NCBI GenBank assembly: GCA_029821735.1
Contig: JALGSU010000002.1
Location: forward strand, 372,001-436,000
From: Candidatus Zipacnadia bacterium
GTDB lineage: Bacteria; Armatimonadota; Zipacnadia; Zipacnadales; UBA5352
Reading direction: 5' to 3'
DNA: 64,000 nucleotides
Below, one piece after another: positions 9,016 through 18,500 of this stretch (the stretch's first letter is position 1; each line of letters starts with the position of its first letter). Both the position numbers and the translations under genes were made by a program. The notes under the pieces were generated by a model. The model was given only the letters and a program-made list of their open reading frames with translations. It made no database searches and was not told where the DNA came from.

Positions 9016-9435
9016 TCAACCGTCGCTTGACTGCGTGAGCGTGTCGGCTCCGAAAGCGGCGGGCAGCAGGTCAGTGACCGAACTGGTGTCTCGCTCTTCT
9101 CCCTCGCCCTGCATAATCACGACTGCATCGGGCGCAAGCTCTGCCATGACCTGCCTGCAGATGCCGCACGGGCTGATCGGCCTCTCGCCTGGCCCAGTCA
9201 AAGCCAACGCCACGATTTCGCGGCACCCCGCCGCATAGGCTGCGCCCAGCGCCACACGTTCTGCGCAGATAGTAGCCCCGTAAGACGCGTTCTCGATGTT
9301 GCACCCACCAAAAACGCGACCGTCGGCGCTCAGTGCGGCGGCGCCGACGGTAAAATCCGAATATGGTGCGTACGCACGCTGTCGCGCCTTCTGTGCAGCG
9401 GCTACCAGCTTATCGATGGCGTCAGCATCCAGCAT
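9016..9435 (-). CDS. cdd: Cytidine deaminase (tetrameric type)
   Basis: Pyrimidine salvage enzyme converting cytidine/deoxycytidine to uridine/deoxyuridine; 139 aa, normal for the small zinc form. The zinc ligands and catalytic glutamate are visible in ATICAER and SPCGICRQVM; the N-terminal AYAPYSDFTVGAA and GGCNIENASYG are family signatures. The ATG at 9435 has GGAG upstream. It lies in a minus-strand run with the stalk-domain gene and the deacetylase. Confidence 0.95.
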   Translation of the reverse strand: MLDADAIDKLVAAAQKARQRAYAPYSDFTVGAAALSADGRVFGGCNIENASYGATICAERVALGAAYAAGCREIVALALTGPGERPISPCGICRQVMAELAPDAVVIMQGEGEERDTSSVTDLLPAAFGADTLTQSSDG

Positions 9436-9495
9436 GGTGCTCCGAGGTCTCTGCGATGGTGGCCAGGCGCTGACCTGCCCTCCCCGGCGAGCGCC

Positions 9496-10317
9496 TCAGC
9501 CGCTGTAGGTAACGTAGGCCCGGTCCTTATCGAAGTCCCACTCGGTCGCAATGCCGAACAACTCGGTGAACGGCCTCACCGGCACGTAGGTGCGGTTCTG
9601 CTTGCGCAGCGTCGTCCAACCCAGATCGACCTCCACGCCATTGACGATGACGGTCGAACTGTGCGGATACACTGTCAGGGCCACGTCGTTGCGGTAGACC
9701 TCGATCTCGTCGTCGTTCGGACCCCAGATGATGCTGCCACCGATGTGGCGCATCAGGTCGGTCAGCGTGATGTAAACGCGACCGTTCCGGACGAACGCAT
9801 GCTTCTCGAGGTCGGCCTCGCGGTTGTTGAAGTAGAGGATCTCGTGGAATATCTTGGCCTTGTACAGCTTGTTGAAGCTGGGGCGCGGCGCGCCCAGAGC
9901 CGGGGCCTGCTGCACGACTGGCGCCGCTACTGCGTTCAGGACCATGATCGGGATGCTGCCCGTGCTTGCTACGAGCTGCTCGCCGCTGACCGCGTCCACT
10001 CGCATGGTGTGTTCGCCGTCTGGCAGGTCGCTCGTGTCCAGCGAGAAGTCGCCACCCGCCTCGCCGGTGAACGCCTTGGCCTTGTCGTCCACATAGAGCA
10101 TGAGGGGGCACTGCTGGAATCCCTCTGCCAGTGGAGCGATACCGACTTCGCCGCGAAGTGTCGGCTGGGGGCCTTCTTCAGTCATGGGGATGTCAGACAA
10201 AAGGGCGACCGAAAGCCCGCCCGGGCCTTCGACCGTCAGCGTTCCGGCACTGGCCACGCAGGCGGCCGCAAGAATCACGACGGTGAAAAGCACGAAAGGC
10301 CTGGCATTCGCGAGCAC
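9496..10317 (-). CDS. Secreted stalk (copper amine oxidase N-terminal-like) domain protein
   Basis: A 273-aa protein with a signal peptide (RPFVLFTVVILAAACVASA). A C-terminal stalk-type domain covers about 165-273: AFVRNGRVYITLTDLMRHIGG, then RTYVPVRPFTELFGIATEWD. A central Ig-like stretch lies at about 30-120. The function is unknown; such domains occur in surface proteins of many lineages. The frame opens with GTG at 10326, but the GTG at 10317 has the better-spaced GAGAGGG ribosome site. It is first in the minus-strand run from the promoter at 10.4 kb. Confidence 0.82.
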   Translation of the reverse strand: MLANARPFVLFTVVILAAACVASAGTLTVEGPGGLSVALLSDIPMTEEGPQPTLRGEVGIAPLAEGFQQCPLMLYVDDKAKAFTGEAGGDFSLDTSDLPDGEHTMRVDAVSGEQLVASTGSIPIMVLNAVAAPVVQQAPALGAPRPSFNKLYKAKIFHEILYFNNREADLEKHAFVRNGRVYITLTDLMRHIGGSIIWGPNDDEIEVYRNDVALTVYPHSSTVIVNGVEVDLGWTTLRKQNRTYVPVRPFTELFGIATEWDFDKDRAYVTYSG

Positions 10318-10381
10318 AACGAACACCCCTCTCTTGGCGCGTTGGCAGCACTACCGCCACGCACGCGTTGTGTTCGCGGGG

Positions 10382-10410
10382 ACTATAGCACACGCAGGCG
10401 GGCGTGTCAA
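10382..10410 (-). promoter_or_regulatory. Near-perfect sigma-70-type promoter
   Basis: On the minus strand TTGACA (10410-10405), a 17-nt spacer and TATAGT (10387-10382). It points at the stalk-domain gene about 65 nt downstream and probably serves the run through cdd, the deacetylase and mnmA. Confidence 0.8.
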
Positions 10411-10559
10411 AGTCCTGCAGCGGTCTCGCGGCTGACCTCCTGCCACTGAAGGTCCACCTTTTCTCGCGGAGAATGATGCTCTTGCTGGATGCCGCAAAGC
10501 CCGTTCGCGCAGGCGCGCGCAACCCCAACGATATCGCCCTCGAAAGAGGTGGCTGTCAG

Positions 10560-12068
10560 ATGTCAGATGATCTGGTCGTCGTACTCGACTGTGGTGCTAC
10601 CAACGCTCGTGCAATCGCCGTGACGGCGTCCGGCCACATAGAGAGTGCCGCCGGAAGAGCCAACGCGCCCGCCCCTCAGCCTGACGGGCAGGCCGACTGG
10701 CTGGTCTGGTCACTGGACGATGTGTTCGCCCGACTCGCCGACGCCTGCCGCGAGACTCTCGCCGGGATCGACCCCGCCCGAGTGAAAGCCGTCACGGTGA
10801 CCACCTTCGGCGCAGACGGTGCCCCCCTTGCCGCGGATGGCTCACTCACTTACCCCGTCATCTCCTGGCAGGACGAGCGAACTGCGCAGATCGCGCAGCG
10901 CATCGCCGACTACATGGACCCGTGGGAACTCTTCAGCGCAACTGGATACCAGGTCATCCCCTTCGACACCATCCTCAAGCTCATCTGGCTGCGCGAGAAC
11001 CAGCCCCAGGCGCTCGAATCGGCTGATGGCTGGCTCATGATGCCCGGCTTGCTGAGCTTCCTGCTGTGTGGCGAGCGCTCGATTGACCCGACCGCCGCGG
11101 GCACCATGATGGCCATGGACGCTGCCAATCGCGACTGGTCGAGCGAGATTCTCGGGCTCGCCGGTCTCGACGCAGCCTTCTTCCCTGACTGGGTGGAGCC
11201 CGGTGGCGTCATCGGTGCCATGACCGCCGCCGCCTCTGAGGCGACGGGCCTGCCCGCAGGGATCCCCGTCGTCGCCGCGGGCCACGACACTCAGTTCGCC
11301 GCAGTGGGGTCGGGTGCCGGTCCCGCCGAAGCGATTCTCAGCAGCGGCACGTGGGAGATCGCGATGCTCAGGCAGGACAGCTACCAGGCCAGCCGCCAGG
11401 GATTCGAGGAGGGCCTGATAATCGAGGCAGACGCCGAGCAGGGCCGCTGGAACCCGCAGCTTCTGATGATGGGCTCAGGTGTGCTCGAGTGGATACGCGA
11501 AGGCTTCTATGGCGAAATCACCGAGCGCGCCGATGCCTATCATGCAATGATCTCCGACGCCGAAGCCCTCCAGCCCGGCTCCGGCGGCGTTACGGTGATC
11601 CCCAGCTTCGTGCCGGACACCGGCCCCAACGCCAGGCACCGGACCCAGGGCACCGTCCTCGGGCTGGGCATCAACACAACGCGCGGCGAGGTGTACCGAG
11701 CCGGGCTCGAGGGCCTCTGCTACCAGCTTCGGCATGCCGTCGAAATCCTCGACACCTGTACCGGCTTTGGCGCACAGGGCATCAGACTGGTCGGCGGTGG
11801 CGCGAAGAACGCGCTGTGGAATCAACTCCGCGCCGACGTTACCGGCCTGCCCGTGACCACCATTGCGAACGAGGAGGCCACCGTGCTCGGCGCGGCAATC
11901 TTCGCGTTCATGGGCGCGGGCACTTTCGCGACCGTTGCCGAGGGCCAACAGGCGGCCGACCTCGGCGAAGTCACCATTGAGCCCTCCGCGGCGCGGGGCC
12001 AGTATGACGAACTCTACGCAGCCTACCGATCAGTGCCCCCCGCATTGGCGCAATACTATGGCGCATGA
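10560..12068 (+). CDS. fucK: L-fuculokinase (FGGY family)
   Basis: Phosphorylates L-fuculose to L-fuculose-1-phosphate. The 502-aa protein has both FGGY actin-like halves. It opens LVVVLDCGATNARAIAV and continues VTTFGADGAPL, SWQDERTAQI, AGHDTQFAAVGSG, ILSSGTWEI, SGVLEWIREGFY and LVGGGAKNALWNQ; as I recall it, this series matches E. coli FucK much better than xylulokinase or rhamnulokinase. The ATG at 10560 follows AGAGGTGG. No fucose isomerase or aldolase gene is adjacent, so the pathway partners must lie elsewhere. Confidence 0.88.
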   Translation: MSDDLVVVLDCGATNARAIAVTASGHIESAAGRANAPAPQPDGQADWLVWSLDDVFARLADACRETLAGIDPARVKAVTVTTFGADGAPLAADGSLTYPVISWQDERTAQIAQRIADYMDPWELFSATGYQVIPFDTILKLIWLRENQPQALESADGWLMMPGLLSFLLCGERSIDPTAAGTMMAMDAANRDWSSEILGLAGLDAAFFPDWVEPGGVIGAMTAAASEATGLPAGIPVVAAGHDTQFAAVGSGAGPAEAILSSGTWEIAMLRQDSYQASRQGFEEGLIIEADAEQGRWNPQLLMMGSGVLEWIREGFYGEITERADAYHAMISDAEALQPGSGGVTVIPSFVPDTGPNARHRTQGTVLGLGINTTRGEVYRAGLEGLCYQLRHAVEILDTCTGFGAQGIRLVGGGAKNALWNQLRADVTGLPVTTIANEEATVLGAAIFAFMGAGTFATVAEGQQAADLGEVTIEPSAARGQYDELYAAYRSVPPALAQYYGA

Positions 12069-12095
12069 GACCACCGGCCGTTGGCTTCGCCGCAG

Positions 12096-12133
12096 TCGTA
12101 TGGAGGGCGGGTCTTTAGACCCGCCGGTCGTTG
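12096..12133. repeat. Palindromic repeat copy 1, probable terminator between converging genes
   Basis: GGCGGGTC (12106-12113) and GACCCGCC (12118-12125) form a perfect 8-bp stem with a TTTA loop between the 3' ends of fucK and the ABC genes. The flanks (CGTATGGAGGGCGGGTC and GACCCGCCGG) recur at 13935-13995. Confidence 0.7.
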
Positions 12134-12150
12134 TGCCGATCAGCCATGCC

Positions 12151-12739
12151 TCACATGGGGCCATCCGACAACCGTCCGTCCTCCAGGTGCAGCGTCCGCT
12201 GCGAGAACTCCTCGACCTCCGGCTCGTGCGTGACAACCACCACGGTTCCCCCTGCTTCATGGAAAGCCGCGAAGTGCTCCATCACCTGACGCGAGTTCGT
12301 GGGGTCGAGGTTCCCTGTCGGCTCGTCGGCCAGCAAAATGTCAGGCTTCTTTATGAGCGCTCGCGCCAGCGCCACTCGCTGCCTCTCACCCGTACTGAGT
12401 TCCGACGGGAGGTGCTTGATCCTGTGGCCCAGGTCAAGCCGCTCAAGCATCCAGCAGCTCCCACCAGTCGCGTCGCCAGAACATTCTCGATGGCGGACAG
12501 GTAAGGCACGAGATGGAACATCTGGAAGACGAAGCCTATACGCTCGGCTCGCAGCCGCGCTCTCGCGGTTCCCGACATCCCATACAGGTCCCCGCCGTCC
12601 ACCTCCACCTTACCAGAGGTGGGCCGGATCATGCCACCTACCGCCAGCAGAAAGGTGCTCTTCCCACTGCCACTCGAGCCACGCACGGCCACGAACTCCC
12701 CGCGAACCACGCTCAGACTGATGTCGTCCAGCGCACGCC
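12151..12739 (-). pseudogene. ABC transporter ATP-binding protein (LolD/MacB type), disrupted
   Basis: All ATPase motifs are present but in two frames. Walker A (GSSGSGKSTFLLAVGG) and the Q-loop region (FVFQMFHLVPYLSAIENVLAT) read in one frame; the signature LSTGERQRVALARALI, Walker B ILLADEPTGNLD and the switch His (VVVVTHEPE) read in another. The switch falls near 12448-12465. Only about 11 residues separate ENV from LERLDLGH, where relatives usually have about 20, so a short deletion is likely as well as a frame change. The N-terminal 20-25 residues and a start codon are also missing: the permease runs straight into RALDDISL. Confidence 0.8.
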
Positions 12740-13870
12740 CCTCAGAACGTCCGCTGGGTCCTGCGAGACTGCGTGCAAGGTTGGCAGATAACTGGCCACT
12801 ACTGCGATCACCGGTGCCAGAATCAGCGCTCGCCACAGCAATGGCAGTTCGGGAGCGATCTTCTTCGCGGTGTGTGCGAACATGCTCGGACCAAAGTGCA
12901 GCGCCAGCCACGTGCCCAGGACAAATCCCACGAGTGCGCCCACCACGCCGACAAACACCGCCTTGGTCAGAAACAGTGCCGCGATTGTGCCTGAGCCAAC
13001 CCCTTGCGCACGGTACACACCTATTTCGGGTCGACGCTCGCGAACATTGCTCAGCGATTGCAGCCCTATCCAGAAGGCGCACACCAGCACAATTGCCGGG
13101 ATAATGAACGCCGCGTACCTATCCATCATCTGCCGCGTTTCAGCTCGCATCACCGCGATGGTCTGCATCTCCGTCACTCGCGTCCCGGGCAGTTCTCGCG
13201 CCAGGTTCGCTCGGATTGTGCTCAGTTGGTTGTCCCCGCACAGGCAGTGCAGCGCCTCGATCTCGTTGATCTGCCCAGGCGTCCCCAGTGCTTCCTGCAC
13301 GTCATGCAGATGGCCCCAGATGCGCACGTCGTCCTTACTGCCATCCTCCGCCAACAGCTTGACCACCGTGAAGTCGCGGCCCATCACGCTGATGACATCG
13401 CCCTCACTGATGCCCTCCGAGTGCCACAGTTCATAGCCCACGTAGGCCGTGCCTTTGTCGATATCCGGACTCATCGCGCTCTTCGAGGGCAGGCTCTGCA
13501 TCTGCAGTTCCGGCAACAACCCGGTGAGCAGCACCTTCCGGCCGCGCCACTCGATCTTCTTCTGCAGCCGCGCTACAAGATGCTGGATATCCAGCGTCGT
13601 TGCCTCTGACAGCCGATGCACGTACTCCTCCGGCATCGTCACTTTCGCGAAATCATCGCTCCAGAAGTCCGCGAAGCTGTTCTCCTCGGGGATGATCAGC
13701 AGGTTGAAACCCATATTGCGCATGAGCCGGATCGTCTCACGCCGCGACGCGTGACTCATCGTAATGACCGACACCGCAAGCGCCACCGCAACGACCATCG
13801 CCAGCGTGGCGGAGATGAAGTTCAGCTTGCGGTGCCGGATCTCTCGCAGCACCAAATGTATCACCGACAT
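12713..13870 (-). CDS. ABC transporter permease (FtsX/MacB type)
   Basis: A 385-aa protein with an N-terminal membrane helix (about 18-40), a periplasmic domain of about 210 residues, and three C-terminal helices (about 258-275, 297-330 and 345-370). It ends in the cytoplasmic signature SYLPTLHAVSQDPADVLRG, typical of the FtsX-like family that moves lipoproteins or performs mechanotransmission rather than bulk import. The ATG at 13870 follows GGTGAG. The last residues (VRWTTSV) come from the neighbouring ATPase sequence in another frame, so the true C terminus and stop may have been lost in the same lesion that removed the ATPase start. Confidence 0.85.
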   Translation of the reverse strand: MSVIHLVLREIRHRKLNFISATLAMVVAVALAVSVITMSHASRRETIRLMRNMGFNLLIIPEENSFADFWSDDFAKVTMPEEYVHRLSEATTLDIQHLVARLQKKIEWRGRKVLLTGLLPELQMQSLPSKSAMSPDIDKGTAYVGYELWHSEGISEGDVISVMGRDFTVVKLLAEDGSKDDVRIWGHLHDVQEALGTPGQINEIEALHCLCGDNQLSTIRANLARELPGTRVTEMQTIAVMRAETRQMMDRYAAFIIPAIVLVCAFWIGLQSLSNVRERRPEIGVYRAQGVGSGTIAALFLTKAVFVGVVGALVGFVLGTWLALHFGPSMFAHTAKKIAPELPLLWRALILAPVIAVVASYLPTLHAVSQDPADVLRGVRWTTSV

Positions 13871-13934
13871 GCTCTCACCTTTGATCGACCGGTCTGTAGA
13901 GGACCCAACTCACTACTTGCCGTACGTCTTTGCC

Positions 13935-13997
13935 GTATGGAGGGCGGGTCCTTCCTTGGGCACCGAAGCCTTGGCGAAGGTGTCAGACCCGCCGGCA
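13935..13997. repeat. Palindromic repeat copy 2 with inserted inner hairpin
   Basis: GGCGGGTC (13943-13950) and GACCCGCC (13986-13993) repeat the arms of the element at 12.1 kb, with the same left flank. The loop here is a 35-nt insert containing AGCCTTGGCGAAGG; a near-identical motif, AGCCTCGGCGAAGG, recurs near 57.2 kb. It lies in the 187-nt gap before the permease gene. Confidence 0.6.
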
Positions 13998-14057
13998 GTT
14001 GCCGTGAGCTTCTGCCTTGCAGGCGTTACCACGCCACCTGCCACCCCTCCGTCGCTC

Positions 14058-15491
14058 CTATCCGTTCTCTCGCCTCAGAACAAGTGCCATGCCGCCCATC
14101 AGTATCACAAGTGTAACCACCGCAATCACGATTGCCAGGCGGATCGACAGCGTATCACCCAGCGGCGCCGACGCCTCTTCGCCAATCAGCGCAGCCGGCA
14201 CCGGTCGACACGCCGCGATCAGATCCGGTCCGCTGGCCAACGCCCGCTCCTCCGTCGCCAATCGGGCCTCACCAACCGCCGGGGCCGCGACATCAAGCAT
14301 GCTCGCCGGAACGGCAGCCACCGGCGCTTCGTGTGCTGGCTCGGCTGGCGCACTTTCCATGGGCGGGTAGGGATCGTGGCTCGGTTCTGGAGCGGGCGGT
14401 TCCTCGGGTGCCGGAGCCGTCTCCTCTTCGGGCGCAACGGGTGCCGGGGGAGTGGCCTCCTGCTCCTGCGCGACCGGTGGCACCACCGCAGCGGGCGCCT
14501 CGCTCGCCGGCTGCTCATCCCGCGCCGGGGCCGAGCGCGCACCGGCTGTGGGCATCACAACCACCGGTTGCCTGTTCTCAGCTTCGCGGATGTCGAAGAG
14601 CGCGAAATTCGGGCTCGTGGCCTCACTTGTGCCGACCTGCCTGCGCGTCTCCCAGTCGAAATCGGTCAGCAGGTCCGTGCCGACACTGGCCGTCTTCACT
14701 TCGCACGCGCACGGGCCGTTCATGAACTCGGCCACCTGCTTGAGATTGGCCACCGTAATGCCCTTGCCCAGGTATGGCTCCATCACGTGCCCGCGCCCGA
14801 ATACCGGAAAAACCATTGCGTTTGCCAGGTCGGCCAGATCAGGCTCAAGCGCCATCAGTTGCCTGACGAACCAGCTCTCTGCCGGATCGTCACGCCGCAC
14901 CTCGACCGCTCCGACCGCACGCTCCTGTTCACCAGTTGACTTCACTACCTGCCGCACCGCTGCCCGAGCCGCTTCGCTCTCATCCATGTTGGCGCCGACG
15001 ACCAGCAGCAGAGCCCCATGCGTGCCGCTGGCTAGCTGCTCCGCCAACCGTGTCCGACCCGGAGAACCGACCAGCGCTTTCGCGTCACTCGCAGACAGTG
15101 CGCCCACGCTCAGTTCATTGCCCTTCGGTGACACGATCGCGTAGAACGGGAGTTCGCGACCGGAGTGCTGCTCCCATATCCGCCGCTCGGTGGCTCCCGC
15201 TAAGGCCGCTGCATCGGTCACGTCCACGCGCGCAAACGAGAGGTTCGCCGCACCTTCCTGCCCGCGCGACACGCTTTGAAGCCACGCGTTCGTCTCCTGA
15301 TCCGCGGGGGCCTCCGTCGCTCGATGGAAGTAGCGCACCAGGTACGGATCGCGCTGCCAGTTCTCCATCGTGTACTCAAAAACCGGAGTCTCGCAGGCAC
15401 ACAGCAAAGCGCTCGTGGTCACGAGAACCACGAACACCATTGCCGCTGTATGCCAGCGCCTGGTCGCAAGTCGATGTGTATCAATCATCAT
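14058..15491 (-). CDS. Exported, C-terminally membrane-anchored protein of unknown function
   Basis: A 477-aa protein. A signal peptide (residues 14-33) ends at CAC. The mature protein starts ETPVFEYTMENWQRDPYLVRYF, which resembles a recurrent N-terminal motif of uncharacterised secreted proteins that I remember from Verrucomicrobia/Planctomycetes beside ABC transporter genes (memory, not checked). A central alpha/beta region follows, with a CAC pair near residue 260. Then comes a Pro/Glu/Ala-rich linker (about 320-420), one membrane helix (about 450-470) and a short basic tail. It lies between the large propeller gene (34 nt) and the permease. Confidence 0.75.
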   Translation of the reverse strand: MMIDTHRLATRRWHTAAMVFVVLVTTSALLCACETPVFEYTMENWQRDPYLVRYFHRATEAPADQETNAWLQSVSRGQEGAANLSFARVDVTDAAALAGATERRIWEQHSGRELPFYAIVSPKGNELSVGALSASDAKALVGSPGRTRLAEQLASGTHGALLLVVGANMDESEAARAAVRQVVKSTGEQERAVGAVEVRRDDPAESWFVRQLMALEPDLADLANAMVFPVFGRGHVMEPYLGKGITVANLKQVAEFMNGPCACEVKTASVGTDLLTDFDWETRRQVGTSEATSPNFALFDIREAENRQPVVVMPTAGARSAPARDEQPASEAPAAVVPPVAQEQEATPPAPVAPEEETAPAPEEPPAPEPSHDPYPPMESAPAEPAHEAPVAAVPASMLDVAAPAVGEARLATEERALASGPDLIAACRPVPAALIGEEASAPLGDTLSIRLAIVIAVVTLVILMGGMALVLRRENG

Positions 15492-15525
15492 CTCTCATCT
15501 GAACGAAGGTTCCCGCCAGCCCCGG

Positions 15526-18500
15526 TCAGCGCTCATGCACCTCTATCCCGTTCAGCATCGGCCAGCCGCCATCCCCCACTTCGCCGACCGGCACCATTTC
15601 CACTGTCAGCCTGTCCGACGCTTCTATGCCCTCGAATGTCTGCGCCAGCGCCGTGAGCGATCCTCCGGCTTGCGCGGCCACGTCAAAGCCCTCGGCCACC
15701 GTCTGCCCTTGCAGCACAATGTCGAAGACGCCTTGACCGGGCTCGATGTTCTGCAGGTCTGCGAAGTGCAGTGTCACGTCATACGTCGTCGGTGCCGTTT
15801 CCGCAGGCTGATCGAAGACCAGGCTCTTGAAATACGCGCACTTCCCCCAGCCGTACGTGCCGGGCGCGACAAGCTGAACCATCTCTGGTCCGACGCCCGT
15901 CTTGTTGAAGGCAAACACGTTCACCCGCAGCGAATCGGGGTTCAACTCGGCCGAGCGAATCGTCTCCAGCGGCACCGACAGTTCAGCCGCCCAGCCCTCC
16001 GCGCCTTCAGCGGATGCGCTCTGCCACTCGCCGTTCCAAGTCACATCCGCGTAGTTGGTTCGTTCATAGTTGCACAGGGCATCGTGCCGCGCGTTGACTG
16101 ACACGCCCAGTCGCAGGTACTTTTTGCGAGGTCCGTCCGTGAGCAGCACGAGCCATGAGTCGTCGGCCCAGACGGGCGCGTCCTCGCCACTGAGATCGGC
16201 GTCCAAGGGCACGGTCACACCGTCCCGCACCGTCGGCGCCACCTGCAGACCGAACACCACAGCGTCGTCCGTCCGCCGCATGAGTGCGGTTGCTCGCGGG
16301 TTCACCAGCGCGGCATCGTCGGTCAGTGTCATCGGCTCTGCGTCCTGCCAGCACGCATCGTCCAGCACCCCATCGATGGTCGGAGCCTGCTCGCACGGCA
16401 GACACGCCATCGGGGCGCTGTAGGTAAGATCCAGACTTGCCCGCCGCACTCCTCGAGCCGCCGACGCGTACATCCACGGCTTATCCGTCCGCGAGATCAA
16501 CACGTCGTCAGCATTGACGCGGAACCATCCGCCATCGTCCGCGACCTCAACTGCCATCGGCACTTTCACCGTGCTCGGGAAGACCGGGCGGGGGATACAC
16601 AGCCACACGTTCGCGTCCGCATCCCGCCTGTCGCCGGGTGCCCCCAGGTTCAGTCGCGCATGCTTGATCCGCGCGCTCGCCGATGTTGACACTGAGAAGA
16701 CCGACCAGTCTTCATCCCGCATCGGGGCCGGCTCCAGGGCCAGGGAGGTCTGGAAGTTGTAGGCACAGGTGCATGCACTGTCGCCGTTCGGCATCAGTAC
16801 AAGCCCGTTGGCCGCGATCACGTTAATGTAGCAGCCCGGACGGATGCCGCCGAAGTTATGCAGACCCGTGTCCCCTGCCAGATCGTACATGCCCATCGCA
16901 CCCGAACGGAAGAACAGCATGTTCGGAGCCGCTGAGATCGAACCACACCCGTATGCACGCCGGAACGACCAGTCGATCTGATCGCCCGTGAGCGGATGCT
17001 GGCGTGTGGCCGCCTCGCCCGTCTGCAGATCGTAGGCGCCCGGTTCAGCGTAGATGACCCCACTGGCGATGACCGGGAACCGCGAGGAGCGCGCGTCCCG
17101 AACCCACTTGACGGTGCCGTCAAGATTGTAGGCGGTGATTGCCCCGCGACTGCTCGCCACCAGTACCTCATCCGCATAGCACACATGGTTACGGTCGCCA
17201 ATGCTCTCCGACGTCTCCCACATCACCGCGCCCGTCATCAGGTCCAGCGCCACCAGGCGCGGGTCGCTCTTCGGTTCCTCTCCGCGTCGCTTCATCTGAT
17301 CGAGTTCGGCCTTGCTCGCACGGTCGATGAAGACAACCAGACCCGCCGCCACCGACAGCGTGTTGTGCGAGATGGTGTGCTTGGCCTCATGAATCCACAG
17401 TGGCTTGCCCGTCTCCTTGTCCAGAGCGAACACGTATCCCGACTCAGTCGGCGTGCCCACGCTGCTCCAGTATTTCACGTATTGCGCCTGCGGCACCATG
17501 CCAGCCGTGCCTATGATGATATCCTCAGTGACCGCCGGGCAGCCCCACACGTGTGTCTCATTCAGATCCGCCGACAGCAGCGTCGCGTCACCGGCCGCCA
17601 CCGTCTGTGAGCCTTCTCCGGACAGGACCAGTGTTGCCCAGCCGCTCGTCAGTCGATAGCTGTCGGCATTGGCGAAACGATAGTTCGCAGCGATCAGTTT
17701 CTCACCGTCGTCCGAGGAGTTCAGCGTCACCCCGAAGCCAATGTCCGCCGGCCTCTCCCCCATCAGCGATTCCATCTCGCTCCACGGCAGCAGCACTGTC
17801 GACGACGTGCCCTCGTCAGTCAACTCGCCGCTCACTTGCAGTTGCGCGTGCGCCTCCCCCGCAGCGGGGTTGGCCGTGACCAGGTCCTCCTCACCGGTAG
17901 CCGGAGTCACGATCGTCTGGAAGGCCCCGCGACCGTACAGCCCGCCGCGTTGCTCCTTGGGCCGTAGGTCAAAGAACAGCTCCCACGAATCCCCAACCGA
18001 CGGCGTCCCCACCGTCTCATCCGTATGGGTCAGCCGTTCGATGTACTGCGCCCAGCTCTCTCCCTCATCCGGCCCATCCCCCCGGTGAAGATTCGTCACC
18101 ATATCATCGACGCTGACCAGCTGCAGTTGCAGCCCCGCGTCCGTCAGCGAGGCAGTCACTGTGCCCGAGTGTACGTCGTCCACTTTGACCTCCAACTCCA
18201 CGGGCTCAGCCAACGTGAAGCTCGGCGTCTTCGTCGGCAGTCGGTACAGGAATCGGTCCTCACCGGTGCGCGCGTCCATCCGGAAACATACGCCACCGGT
18301 CGCGGCGTAGACACTGTCGTCGTCCACAGCCACATTGCCCCCGCCCAGGAACGCGGCTCGGCGGCCGACACTTCGGATGTCCCGCAGCCATAGCTGCCGA
18401 CCTGTGTACGCGTCAATCGCAAGGACATCGTGCTGACCTGCGATGAAAAGCCGACCATTGGCGGACACCGGCGACGCCGGCCGCCAGTGTCGACTGATCA

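Noticed and set aside
12448..12465. Programmed ribosomal frameshift in the ABC ATPase
   Set aside because: No slippery heptamer or fitting downstream structure was seen, and protein sequence is missing at the junction, so a lesion fits better.
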